Source: Laetiporus sulphureus 93-53 (Eukaryota; Basidiomycota; Agaricomycetes; Polyporales; Laetiporaceae). Taken from it: 61,768 nt of DNA. Below the pieces are notes generated by a model. It was not told the origin of the DNA and did not search any database. It saw only the letters and a list, made by a program, of their open reading frames with translations. Position 1 is the first letter of the stretch, and every line of letters starts with the position of its first letter. The position numbers and the translations under genes were made by a program. The stretch covers positions 377,206-438,973 of the forward strand of contig NW_024468533.1 in the NCBI RefSeq assembly GCF_001632365.1, written 5' to 3'. This document shows, piece by piece, positions 1 through 10,680 of this stretch.

Positions 1-530
1 CGAATGCGCGCGGAATGTCTAAGTCCGTGTCCCACTGGACATAAAGTCCGTATGACTTCCAACATGAAGAGCATCTAGAATGCAAACCCACGCTCGTGGA
101 CAACAAATGAAGACACTACTTCCGGCACCAACAGGTCTTCTCACGACGATCGCACAGCCGCATCCACATTCAGCGCTACGGCATCTTTGTTTCAGTTCAA
201 ATCCCTGAAACCACGTGAGACGCCTGATCTCCTAAAAACCCGTACGTTGATTGAATGATAGAATATGCTAGGGCTGTGCGGGGTTGTGAAAAGACTCACC
301 TTCTGTATATGACTGAACGCTCCCAGGTCCTTATCGCTTGAAAAAGTTCACGTAGCCTGCATGCCGTGATGAGGTACAAAAATTAATGTCAAACATGCAA
401 ATGTGTCCCAAACTAGCTTACATGTAAAATACGCACGTATGTACCTGTTATATAGGACTCACGGACTAATATCCAACGATGAGCACTGGTCAGATGACAA
501 AAAGAACCTGGCATGATGCACACAGTGATC
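1..530. other. no gene recognised, window start
   Basis: I see no coding exon or repeat here. It lies just downstream of the 7-TM gene that ends at 531, so part of it is likely that gene's 3' untranslated region and terminator. Confidence 0.4.
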
Positions 531-1760
531 TCAACCACTTTGGTCCTCATTTCGTATGAGACTTGAAATGATCGGAACATCCTTTCCCTCCCAGTCTGCA
601 GAAGCCGAATCAACTGCAGACTGAGTTGTTATGACACCCCTTCTGTAGTTAGATGCCGTCTCGCGCAACTCGAACTGGATGGTCTCTGTGGCAGCTTGGA
701 CTTGCTCTGCGGCGATGCCGCGGTTGACGCGAATCATGATCAAATCGAACTGGATTCCAGCCATTTCCGTGACCTGTGTGCGCATGTAAGAATCGTAACG
801 TTTACGGTCTCAAGGATTGAACTCACAATGCCTGAGGTAACATAAACCGCATTGCTTCTAGCTAAGTTCACAATCAAGGCGATAGCGGCGGTTGCGGTAT
901 ATAGCAGAGCAGATTCGATGAGAATTCTGTTGACTTCGGAAAGTTTGATACGACTTCCGGTGGTCACTCTCATCCCGCTTGAGAAAGCCTGTGCAGACTG
1001 TTTATGGATGCGGTGAATCCGGTACACGATCAAACCTGCAACATGATTCATGGGTTGGGCAACAAAATACAGATGATATTGAGTGAACAAGACTTACCCG
1101 TCGTCATGATGTTGTTGGCAAGGGCCAGAGTAACGAAGCCGTCGACGAATGGCTGAACCGTTCTGGCATTAGCCAAGTTTGTGTTCTGCTCGAGTGTCGC
1201 CGTGTAGTATAATTCCGCCACAGCGCAGGCCGCATCGGCAAACCAGATGATGATGGGCGCAACGACTACCCAGCGTCTGCGAGTGTATATGACCAAACAA
1301 CGGTAGATCTGTGTGCGCGTCAGCTTCTCACATTGCTGATAAAGACAGTCAACAAATATTCACCAAAGCTCCATCCGCAATCAACGTCTGTACGAATGTC
1401 CATACGCTCTGTACCAGAGTCTTCACAAGCCGTATTCATCAACATTATGTTCTCACGCACCCGAATAACGTTGGCCCAATTTGAGATATGTTCAAATTCG
1501 CCTGTGGCACCGCCAGGCCCCGTGTAGTAAATGAACGCTACGATGTTGTGATACAGGTTGAAGACAAGGTCGGTAGTCCCGATCACAAACAGCACAATCG
1601 CGACGGAGAGCATAGGCCAGTTGATGGATTTCCGGCTACCTTTGCTCCGGCGTATCCATGTCCACATATAGATGGCGAAGATCGTAGCATGAATGCCATA
1701 GATGACACTCTGGACGAAGAGGGACACAATCTGAGCTTCAGCAAAAGGAAAGTCAACCAT
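531..1760 (-). CDS. seven-transmembrane protein, fungal hypothetical family
   Basis: Five exons with consistent phases: complement of 1461-1760, 1364-1420, 1098-1308, 827-1035 and 531-773. Together they give 339 residues. I chose the ATG at 1760 because it opens directly onto the first hydrophobic segment; an upstream in-frame ATG at 1832 adds a hydrophilic stretch. Seven hydrophobic segments can be read, including FVQSVIYGIH, WPMLSVAIVLF, APIIIWFADA and LIESALLYTA, followed by a cytosol-like hydrophilic tail. This layout is that of a large family of uncharacterised 7-TM proteins in Agaricomycetes. Function is unknown; receptor-like sensing is only a guess. Introns are 40-63 bases with GT-AG ends; the shortest, 1421-1460, is unusually small. 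It belongs to the same broad class as the genes at 3486-4882 and 33743-35161 but is not a close copy of them. Confidence 0.8.
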
Positions 1761-2689
1761 GCTGGCAGAAGGACACCAGTGGGCAGCGAACGATAAATTT
1801 GACTCCTGGTGAGCAGATTTATCATCAGACAAAGCCAGGTGAACAGCTTACGTTGTCAAGGCTCACGGAGTGGAGCACTTAGATCACAGAGATCGCAACT
1901 TAGTTCAAGGGCTTGACATGCGGTGCCCAGAAGCTGTCTCATGTTGAATGCTCTCCACACACTCTGAAATGCTTACCAATCTCCGTGGTGGCCACTCGCA
2001 TTCAAGAACCAGAGAAACGCCCTCAGAAAGAGAGGAATAGACGTTCCTAAAGCCTGACAAGCACTCGAGGATGTAGGAAGACTTGCTGATAACACAGCAA
2101 TGACGCATGAGAAAATGTCTCATGACCTTGATTGATTAACGGCGCAGAAGCGCTTTAAAAACCTGACGGTCGATTATCGGCAGCCAATCCGGTATGCACA
2201 AATAGCAATTGAACCGGCACGCACCCAAACACTCACCATTGACATGGCAATTGACTGATGATCAGACCGCTGCATTGTATAACACGTAAAACGACATGTC
2301 AATGAAGCTACAAGACAGGATATGGGATTCGCACATGTAGTGTTTCTATTATAGTCGGGCCCTGGATTCATGAGCTCAGTCGGAGCACGCAAAAAAGATC
2401 CATCAGCGAAGGCTCATCGGAAACTGCTGTAATCTAGGTGTGGCTGAACACCCAAAATTTAAGGGCACGTTGATTCGATGTCCGACGTTCCCCACTTACC
2501 ATCAAGTCCCCGGATAGGTCCCCTAGCACCTTGGAGAACGAAACTCTACGAGGGATTGAGGCACCAGAGAATCAGACATTCGAACGAGCATCGATTTCCG
2601 GACTGGCCACGTTGCAAGTTGCAACCGTTATGGTGTGAATGTCTGGAATGTCTGAGTCACTGCGTTTTCAGCAAAATTGAAATTCCATT
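1761..2689. other. intergenic, nothing recognised
   Basis: Only short open frames without family resemblance. It separates the first 7-TM gene from the P450 relic. Confidence 0.35.
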
Positions 2690-3260
2690 AGTAAGCAGAA
2701 CCGCCGCACGACCTCATCTGCAGAAGCGAATTCCAGCGGCCAACTAGCATAGATGCCATGGTCGAGTACGGCCGGTCGCAGTAGAGCGTACCCTGGTTAG
2801 TACCTAGCCAGTCTATCGCCGCGGACGCCGACTTCTGCCGCAGTGGAAATACATGACGTCCCCTGAGATCTTGCCAGGTCGCTTCACACTTTACACAGCA
2901 GCAAACCATATGTCTGTTCTCATGTGCGGACAGCTGGATCCTTCCCTTCGGCGGTATTTGGAATAACTTGTGCACAACCCGTGAACTTTGAAGGCTCCGG
3001 ACCCGCGTCGCCATGACAAATGGTTATGAGTGTATGGATCAAATCGCAAGTCAGATGCGACAAAGGGCAAAAACTGCCACTGAGGCGGCCAAGAGTGGCA
3101 GTTACGAAAGGCGGACTCCAAGGTCTCCACTTATGATGTCTGTTCCAGCAATGTCGCAGCACTATTGATAAGGAGCGACATGTACAAACGCATCGCCTTT
3201 GGAGATGAGTGTCATCAGAATATTGATTCATGTATTGGCACGGAGTAATCTTTAGCGTTC
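2690..3260 (-). pseudogene. cytochrome P450 relic, N-terminal third only
   Basis: Read on the minus strand, this matches exons 1 to 3 of the intact P450 at 26637-28734: an N-terminal hydrophobic stretch, then KLFQIPPKGR, and then LYCDRPYSTMASMLVGR. The match stops inside the region equal to exon 3, so the I helix, ExxR and heme-binding parts are absent. Frame changes and lost splice sites break it further. It lies downstream of the 7-TM gene 3486-4882 in the same orientation. That is the order seen, inverted, at 24.85-28.7 kb, so it came from a segmental duplication rather than from decay of an unrelated P450. Confidence 0.75.
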
Positions 3261-3485
3261 ACACATGGCACTTATGTTGAAAGCCATGGCTGCCTACGTT
3301 CGACGTCCTACACTTAGGACTCGCTATCCTGTTCAAAGGCCATCTTCATACATCGCGCACCGAGACTTGACATACTGAGTATAATACTATATAGTGACAT
3401 TATTACATCCAACAAGCACAGAGCACATGCTCGTCGCCATAGATCAATAAATACATTTAAGCATGTCGGACAGTGGCCCGGGCGC

Positions 3486-4882
3486 TTAGGGCTCCGCATA
3501 ACCCCCATTGAGTACTGAGGGAAGTTTCTTCTGGTCGCTGTGCTGGCTGGTGGACTGCATACTCACCGCGAGCTGGTGCATGGAGAATGCCTGGTCATCT
3601 GCCTGCGTCGAGCGGCCCGCTGCGGCAAATTCGGACAGTGAGTCCTGCCGTGGTGCGCGCTGCGCCCAGCCGAGCCCGACGCGCACGTTGATGAGCATGA
3701 ATGAGATGCCTGCGACCATCGGCAGGCCACAGTTGCTGACGAACTGGAGGTTTGTCTGCGCCTCATACGTGACGAGGAAGAAGATCGTCCAGGTCCTGCG
3801 GAGCACGGGTCAGATCTGGCCGGGTGAAGTAGTTGGTTCAGGTTTCATACGTGTATAGAGCAGCGCTTTCGACAACGATGGCGAGGGGTCCCTGTGGTGT
3901 GTGGTCAGCATAACATCCGCGCTGGTCTCAGAATGGGCTACGCACGGTTAGGTTTCCGCCTCCATGTGCCTTCGAGGCCTTATTTACCCGCCAGATGCGC
4001 CATGCGATCATGACTGTAAAATGCACTGCGCGTCAGCACTGGGAACATATGGGCAGCGGGACGCTAACGTACCTGTACTGTACACGTTGGTGCTGAAGCG
4101 CAGAGCCCCAGTCAGCATCGACAGCGAACACTCGAAGCACGGCGTAGTGCTTACCAAAGCGTGAACACGCAGTTGCTCGTCAGCCAGCGGCCGGCTGCGC
4201 TGACGAAGATATCCTCCCCAATGTGCATGCGCGTCAGCTGGTACGTTGATCCGTACCCGCAGACTGCGTGCCGGTCAGCAACGGGTAAGCATATGAGGAC
4301 TGGGGACTCAACTTGTCAGGCCGATGAGAGTACATACGGGGAATACGATCACACGATTGTCGTATGACCAGATCACCCACAGCCGGTATATCTGCAGAGG
4401 GATTGTGCTGTAAGCAATATGAGTGCTCGCATCCGTGCAGCACACGCACAATGATCGTGTCGTTAATGAGTGCCACGGTGATCAGTGCCGCGCTCTGCAC
4501 GACCTCCGTCGGCTGGTTGAAGTTGGCGTAGAACAGCAGCGGGTTGGCGCCGCCCTCGAAGTTCACAAAAGCATCGAACAGACGGATGACGACGGTGAGC
4601 CAGTGCTGCGATTTCTGGTGAGCAAGGCGATAAGCGCGTAGACGAGCGACTGACGATGGTGTTGCAGATGATCAAAGCCACCCCGGCACCGATGAAGATC
4701 ATGATGGACGTCGGCGGTGTTGCATCGCGGATACGAGGGCCGCTGCCCGACCGGGAGCCATCTCGCAGGCGATGGACGAGCAGCCACATGGACACGATAG
4801 AGAGCAGGAAGAAGATGCCGTATAGGAAGCTCTCCACGCAGACATTGGCGAGCTCGCCAGAGATGAGAGATATCACTGCCAT
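3486..4882 (-). CDS. multi-pass membrane protein, family copy 1
   Basis: Eight exons chain in phase: complement of 4655-4882, 4450-4605, 4313-4391, 4155-4263, 4073-4092, 3946-4013, 3851-3891 and 3486-3795. They give 336 residues. The start at 4882 is the only ATG that opens before the first membrane segment. Key stretches are CVESFLYGIFFLLS, QPTEVVQSAALI, YRLWVIWSYDNRV, AWRIWRVN and TWTIFFLVTYEAQTNLQF, then a polar tail. Seven hydrophobic segments are present. Exons 2 to 7 have exactly the same lengths (156, 79, 109, 20, 68, 41) as in the paralogue at 33743-35161, which shows recent common descent. Function is unknown; the family is common in polypores and usually annotated as hypothetical. 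A decayed copy lies at 24850-26140. Confidence 0.85.
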
Positions 4883-6173
4883 GGGTGTCGGGTGCGAGAT
4901 GCAGGGTACTTCGAAAGATCAGCAGGAGCTGCGCGCTGGAGAATATATCCGGAGCATCGTCGTGTCAGCCCGCGGAGCTGCGAGCGTATGCTATGCGGAG
5001 GTTCTGCTGATTATCAGGAAGCGACTGTCGTCGCGCGCCTGAGACGGGACTCGAAGTAACTATTTACGTTATGAACATTGTTCGCTTTCCGAATTCGAGT
5101 CTTGCGTTCCCATGCATCACGGTGAGTCGTGACTTGCGTTGTACATCATGCCGCTCTATCGTTGACGATGCAACTTCTGCAGTGGCGACAGTAACGCAAT
5201 TTGCGCTCCCTTTCGGGAACCGAGAATTCAACAAGATCATGAATAATACGTGAAATATAAATATAATCACCTCAGGTTACTGGATGAACATTCACAGCAG
5301 AGCTCTGTTTGCGGAGCATGCTCGCTTGTTCTCCTAGCTAAGCGCTGCAGCACATGTCAACAGTATTCAGGAGACTTAATAGGCACAATGACTAGCACAT
5401 ACTGACTTTCAGCGATGCAATATGCGAGAGAACTTTTGTGGACAAAGGGTGAGAAGATGTGCACACGTTTGGAAGGAGTATTCGAGCTCAGAAGGGCAGG
5501 GTTGTGTCGGAGAATGACCATTTCGAGTCATGCCGGAGCGGCCACATTGCATTTTTGTCGCGGCGCTCCGATCAGGTTCTTCAGAATATGTGTGCATTTT
5601 GACAAACCCTGAGATCTGAGACGTTGAGCTACTAGGACCTCCAGACACAACTTGCAGTTTTTGAGCCCTATCAAGCATTAACATCGCCATACGATTCGAG
5701 TTGCCGCAGCTCGCAAAGCGGCGCAGGCTGTGTGATCATCGGTCGATGAAACGGGGAGTGCCGACATTAGATGCATGTGGTACGCGAGCATCCGGCGTTT
5801 CCTGGGCTTAAAAAGTACTGCTTTGTTCATGCTCATCAGTCACCGTCTCTGCGTCGCCATCAAGTTTGCAACAGATGATTGCCAATGCGGTATCAATCAA
5901 CGGAGATGGGTATGTGCGATGATATGTATGGACCACCCGGCAGCGCCACAAGGCCTATAGTACGGGTCTTCGCCTTTGCAAATCTACCGTATGAGGCAGT
6001 CCGGCGGTAATTGAGAAATGCAGCAACCCTGTAGGTTTCCGGCCGAACAATTGACCCAATGACACCGCTGCTGTGCTATGAGCGGAACGTAGCCAGACCG
6101 ATCGCGCTCTGCTCGGTGCATCCTCCTCCTCCAAGCCCCAACGGCCATTGCAAATATTCACCATCTGCACGCC
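4883..6173. other. intergenic; left edge of transporter block copy A
   Basis: No exon recognised. From about 5800 onward the sequence matches the region before 39614 (start of block copy C), so the duplicated block begins at or before 5800 and includes the promoter of the unknown gene. Confidence 0.45.
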
Positions 6174-6855
6174 ATGCCAGACTCCTACCTCGCCCGTGTT
6201 CGCAAGCTCCCCCGCGCGCCAGCACCAAACGACCGCCCGGAGGACATCAAGGGCAACCTGTCGCTCGAGATGCGCCAGCTCGCGGTCAACTTCATGCGCT
6301 TTGCCATCGCAGACTTTCCTGGCAGTGATGTGTTCGGGCACGTGTTCCTGCGCGACATGCGCCTCACGGAGATCTACCTCCGCCGCGCAGCGATGGGTGG
6401 GCAGGCCGAGCTCGTCGCTGAAGATGTGTCTTTGGAGACGCTGCGTGGCGTGCCGCTGGAGGTGCAGCTTGTATGCGAGCTCCAGGTGCGGAAGGGTAAG
6501 CTTACATTCGTTCATTCGGCCGCACATCAGGATGACATGTCTGAGCAGACATGCTGAACCTACACGGCGTTCTCGCCGGGGCAGCTTCTGCGCATCTCAT
6601 CGAACTGTGAGTCCTTCCGTGGGTGGGCTATGCGCCCACTGATTGTGGCGCAGAGGCACGTTCGGCCCCTTGCAGATCATGGGTTTCTACACAGACAACG
6701 ACGCGTTCGGAGTGTCCACGAACATGAACCTGACCTTCCATGCCTCTGCCGGACTGTACGTGCAATCCATTCCTCTTGGCTTTAGAATACACCCTGATCA
6801 TGGCAATCACGAAGCGGAACGAATCTCAGGATGGTGGGGACGTCGCTTGCTGTAA
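6174..6855 (+). CDS. unrecognised protein, about 193 aa
   Basis: Best model: exons 6174-6495, 6549-6606 and 6654-6855, with introns GTAAGC...GCAG and GTGAGT...GCAG and consistent phases. The protein starts MPDSYLARVRKLPRAP and includes EDIKGNLSLEMRQLAV, FRFAIADFPGSDVFGH-like text, and FGPLQIMGFYTDNDAFG near the C-terminus. There is no signal peptide, membrane segment or catalytic motif that I recognise. A further open stretch, read as IYDKDKGRLLVSAVHTF at 6930-7050, may be a last exon if the third intron is placed differently; I could not make the phases fit. A truncated copy lies at 39614. The conserved neighbourhood with the transporter is the only functional hint. Confidence 0.5.
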
Positions 6856-8032
6856 GCGGGCGGACGATGAGCGCGCGGTGCGAGGTGCGTGCACTTCTGC
6901 TCAGTGTACGCTCTGCTCTGACCACAGCGGTAGATCTATGACAAGGACAAGGGACGGCTGCTTGTGTCTGCAGTGCACACGTTCGCACCGTTCCAGGCAG
7001 CTCCGAAGAAAGCGACAACGGTCTCGAACAAACACTCGTCGAAGCTATGATAATGCCTCAACTCGTATTGACATTGCCTCTACGTGTTCTAACATTGTCT
7101 GTGGAAGTGGGTTGGCAGTGCAACCGCCTGCATCATGCGTCGCTCCGCCACGCCCACGAGTCGCAAGCACTATGCATGTCATATGGCTGACCCGTCGCAT
7201 GGGCGGAATCGCGCCGAGCATGGAGCTGACCCAAGTCACCGTTTCGCAATGCATACCTGAGTTAGCCAACCGCAGTATTTGCATTCTAGAGCTATTCTGG
7301 TCGAGTTTCCCGTGACGGAATTGGGATAGGGTTCTGGGGACCTGTCATCCGTGGGACGTATCAATGAAATTGACATGAGTGGCGCTTGATCTTACGCGAC
7401 GGCATTGTGGCGCTGCCCGCTCATTCGTTTCTGCCCTAGACTGGAAGCAGTTTTCTGAGATACAAGGAAGCCTGGACCGGATATCCTGGGGGTCCCTTCC
7501 CCTTGAATCGACTCAGCCGAGTAGACGATTAAAGTTTGGAATGTGCCTCTATCCTATGCATGCGGGTTTAACACGCAAGAAGCTCTTGCGCGCTCCTGAT
7601 GTGAACCGCGCCCACGGTTGATATGCGCCTGCTCCGCGAAGCACGGCGGTTTGCAAGATGATCAAATCAGCAGATTCGAGACTGGCGACTGCTGCCATCT
7701 TTGTGCAAATTTACCAACCCGAACCCGCCAAACCCGTGCGTGTGGTTCTTCCCTGGTACATGTCACCGTCGATGCGCTCAGCGCTCTGGCTGCGGAAGGC
7801 GCAACCAGTGCCTTGTGCCTGTGCTCTCCGCCTTCACGTGCTAACTCCAACTGTTACATCGTTCCAACTGGTGCATTCCTGTAGCTCCAGGCCCTGAATA
7901 TTGCAACGCTTGTGTTGAATACCATCAGCACCTTCAACCTGCCGCCACGCGAGGCATATCCTCCAATCGGGCTAGTGCAGAGAACCTACAGTACGAGAAG
8001 GGACGCAACATCCCCTACGACCACTGCCCATC
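6856..8032. other. spacer between unknown gene and MFS transporter
   Basis: Possible last exon of the preceding gene up to 7050. After that I see only the promoter side of the transporter. The stretch around 7390-7660 is also found in copy B (about 16780-17085) and copy C (about 40345-40560), so this spacer was duplicated with the genes. Confidence 0.45.
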
Positions 8033-9886
8033 ATGTCCGCGGTCGAGGAGGGCAAACTGCACGAAATCGCGGCATCCTCGGAGCTGCCGAAGGGAGACAT
8101 TCAGAACACCAACACACAGCAGGTCCCTCTCCCCAGTCCTGCGTTACCATCAATAGACATCCCAGATGGTGGCCTCCGTGCGTGGATGTCCGTCCTTGGA
8201 GGGTGAGTCTCGATTGTTTCTACGCGGGGGCGATGGCCTGATCGCACCATGCTCAGCTTCATTGTGTTATTTTGCACATTCGGGTACTCAAACTCGTTTG
8301 GTGTCTACCAGGCGTACTTTACACTCGCTGGGACATCGAGCTCGTCCAACATCAGCTGGATCGGCTCTCTGCAGGTCTGTCATAGGAAACCTCATAGTGC
8401 GGTCACGTTAACACATCTTCCCAGCTCTTCCTGGCATTCTCTATGGGGCTGCCCGCCGGACGACTGCTAGACAAGGGATACTTCCGCATCACCACAATCG
8501 TTGGAAGCGTGCTGTTTGTGTTCTCGTGAGTGAAGAGCGTTCTGACCACTTTTATCCCGCTCCTGACCGCGTGGCATAGGATGTTCATGCTCTCGTTGAC
8601 CGATCCTCACGAGTACTAGCAGATCATCCTCTCACAAGGCATTGGGCTGGGACTCGGTAGCGGGCTGCTGTTAGTCCCCGCCCAATCCGTGCAAGCGCAC
8701 CACTGGAGGCGACGGCGTGCATTCGCCATCGGGATCGTGGCATCAGGCACGACCTCGCACTGTCGGTACATTCAATTTCATGCTGATCGGTCCTCCCAGG
8801 TGCCGGTGTCGGCGGGATTGTGTACCCGATCATGCTCAACCAGCTCATACATGGCTCGGCGGGGTTCGCGTGGGGCGTACGCGCGTCGGCGTTCATGACG
8901 CTCGGTTTGCTCGCCATCGCCAACTGTCTCATGACCACACGGCTGCCTGAAAGGAAGGACGGGCTGGCATCCATGGGCATGCTCAAGGCTATCTTTGCCG
9001 ACCTCGCATATACGGCACTGCAGATCGGGTACGCCGCTGCTGTTCGGTGCGATCAGATGTGTGCTTAGATGGCCCCAGGTTCTTCCTGACGCTCTGGGGA
9101 CTGTACTATCCATGTCCGTCCTCATCCGTTCTGTACGTTGTGCTCCTTTAACGCCGCCTCGCAGACTTCTACCTCCAATTATGGGTGAACCTCCATGGGC
9201 TATCCGAGAACCTCGCATTCTATACCGTGCGGGCCATTCCCATCCAGACGCCACGCCGCACACCACTGACTGCCGGACAGATTGCGATCCTGAATGCGGG
9301 CTCGATCCCGGGGCGGGTCGTGCTGAACATACTCGCGGACGACTTTGGGGTGTTCAATGTGCTGTGTCCCGTCATCCTCATCATGGGCGTGCTTGTGTTC
9401 GCGATGTTCGGCGTGACGCATACTGGCTCGGTCATCGTCTTCGCGCTCCTGTACGGATTCTTCAGCGGCTCCTGTGCGTGCTCCCGCTGTCCACTCTGCG
9501 TACGCTGACCTGTGCTCGTAGACCTCTCATTGTCCGCCGCAGCACTTGCATCGCTGGCAAAGAGCGTAGATGAAGTCGGGTGCGTGTAGCGAGTAAGCTC
9601 GAGCCTGTACTGCTGATCATGCAACTCTACTGCGAGCAGCGTCCGTCTCGGTGCAGCATACTTCATGGCGTCGTTCGCGTTCCTCACGGGCACGCCGATC
9701 AATGGCGCACTGCTTGGGACCGATGATCGGTGGTACCGGCCGACCGTGTTCAGCGGGGTAAGTGGTCCGGCTGTGTCTGGCATTTTGTGTGCTCATCATG
9801 ATTAGGTCGTACTCGTTGTCGGGTCTGTGTTCACCATCATCGCGCGATTCATGTATGCACGACGCAAGGGCGTGCACCGCGTTTAA
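8033..9886 (+). CDS. MFS transporter, monocarboxylate-type, with one in-frame TAG
   Basis: Eleven exons chain in phase: 8033-8202, 8257-8374, 8425-8525, 8580-8746, 8800-9028, 9079-9113, 9165-9226, 9281-9473, 9522-9579, 9640-9757, 9806-9886. They give 443 codons plus stop. The N-terminal text DGGLRAWMSVLGG and later AFSMGLPAGRLLDKGYF, GGIVYPIMLNQLIHGSAGFAW and LAILNAGS-like IAILNAGSIPGRVV are typical of fungal monocarboxylate-porter-like MFS proteins with 12 membrane helices. Intron 4 begins with GC (CAG|GCACGA). One codon, TAG at 8617-8619, interrupts exon 4 where the family has an aromatic residue. Everything else is open, so this is a very recent loss, a sequencing error, or a site of readthrough. 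Predicted role is uptake or export of small carboxylates across the plasma membrane. Confidence 0.8.
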
Positions 9887-10680
9887 TGGACCATGTCTGC
9901 ATGTCCTGATTGCATCAATCAGTGGCGATACTGTCTTCCGTTTCATAGCGTATTGCATCTAATCTATAACAACTCATCCTAGCTATGGGGTCAACATGAG
10001 GCCCGGTTGCCAGCGAAATTACAGGGTTTGGCTGTGTTCTTCTTTTTCTAACACCAGATGTCGTGATTGCACAGGGGGCTAACATGTAAGCTCTGGCGTG
10101 AAGCCCATCTTGCTTGCCGGCATGCATGGTACTCAACGATGAGCCGCATGCGCCACCCTAAGCCTGAACATAGAACATCGGGCATTGGCCAGTGAACGCT
10201 GAAAATGCTAGATGCTGATAATCGTACAGGTTGCAACGGTAGTTTGGCGGCTCTGCTCGTTCAATCGGATTGAATCCGCGTGCTTTGCGGAATGGGCGCG
10301 TTCGAGTTACATGATAGAACGAACTTGAATGGCTAGGGCGCGACTGCCACTCTCGCCCGCACTTGAAGCGCTGAAACGGCTGGAGTTAGCGCCAGGCGTC
10401 TGATCTTCGAAGTCCCATCATCACCACGCTGTTCATCTGTGATGTTGACGGATTGTTAACTTCCGATTCACTCCGGAAATTCTTGAAGTGGACCGTAGCA
10501 GTGCCGGACATCGATGAGCGCGGTGATTTGTAATAATACCATCAATGCTGATAGCGAAACGAGCGGGATTCAGGTGATCCCGAACAACAACTCACCTATA
10601 AATTTAGACTGAGTCACAAAACTGAAGTACATGCTCATTCGACAACAGTATCTACTCCACTGAATATTTTTCTGAAGACG
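9887..10680. other. intergenic; right part of duplicated block A
   Basis: No gene seen. Up to about 10400 this is duplicated near 18060-18250. The rest is probably the promoter region of the DUF6534 gene. Confidence 0.4.

Larger units (their letters stand above)
5800..10400 (+). repeat. segmental duplication, transporter block copy A
   Basis: This stretch is repeated, with divergence, at about 16770-18250 (copy B, heavily decayed) and at about 39270-49990 (copy C, interrupted by transposons). It contains the unknown gene at 6174 and the MFS transporter at 8033. Its right end can be followed past the transporter: the stretch around 10190-10380 matches 18085-18235, including GATCGTACAGGTTGCAA and AGAACGAACTTGA. 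All three copies point the same way. Confidence 0.75.

Noticed and set aside
5955..6527. Minus-strand open frame of 190 codons over the unknown gene
   Set aside because: It lies antisense to the exon at 6174-6495, which has good splice sites and a conserved copy at 39614; the antisense frame is a shadow.
8580..8746. Skipping the in-frame TAG by a longer intron ending at 8622
   Set aside because: The frame can be kept, but a conserved membrane segment (MFMLSLTDPHEY) would be lost; kept only as something for RNA data to test.
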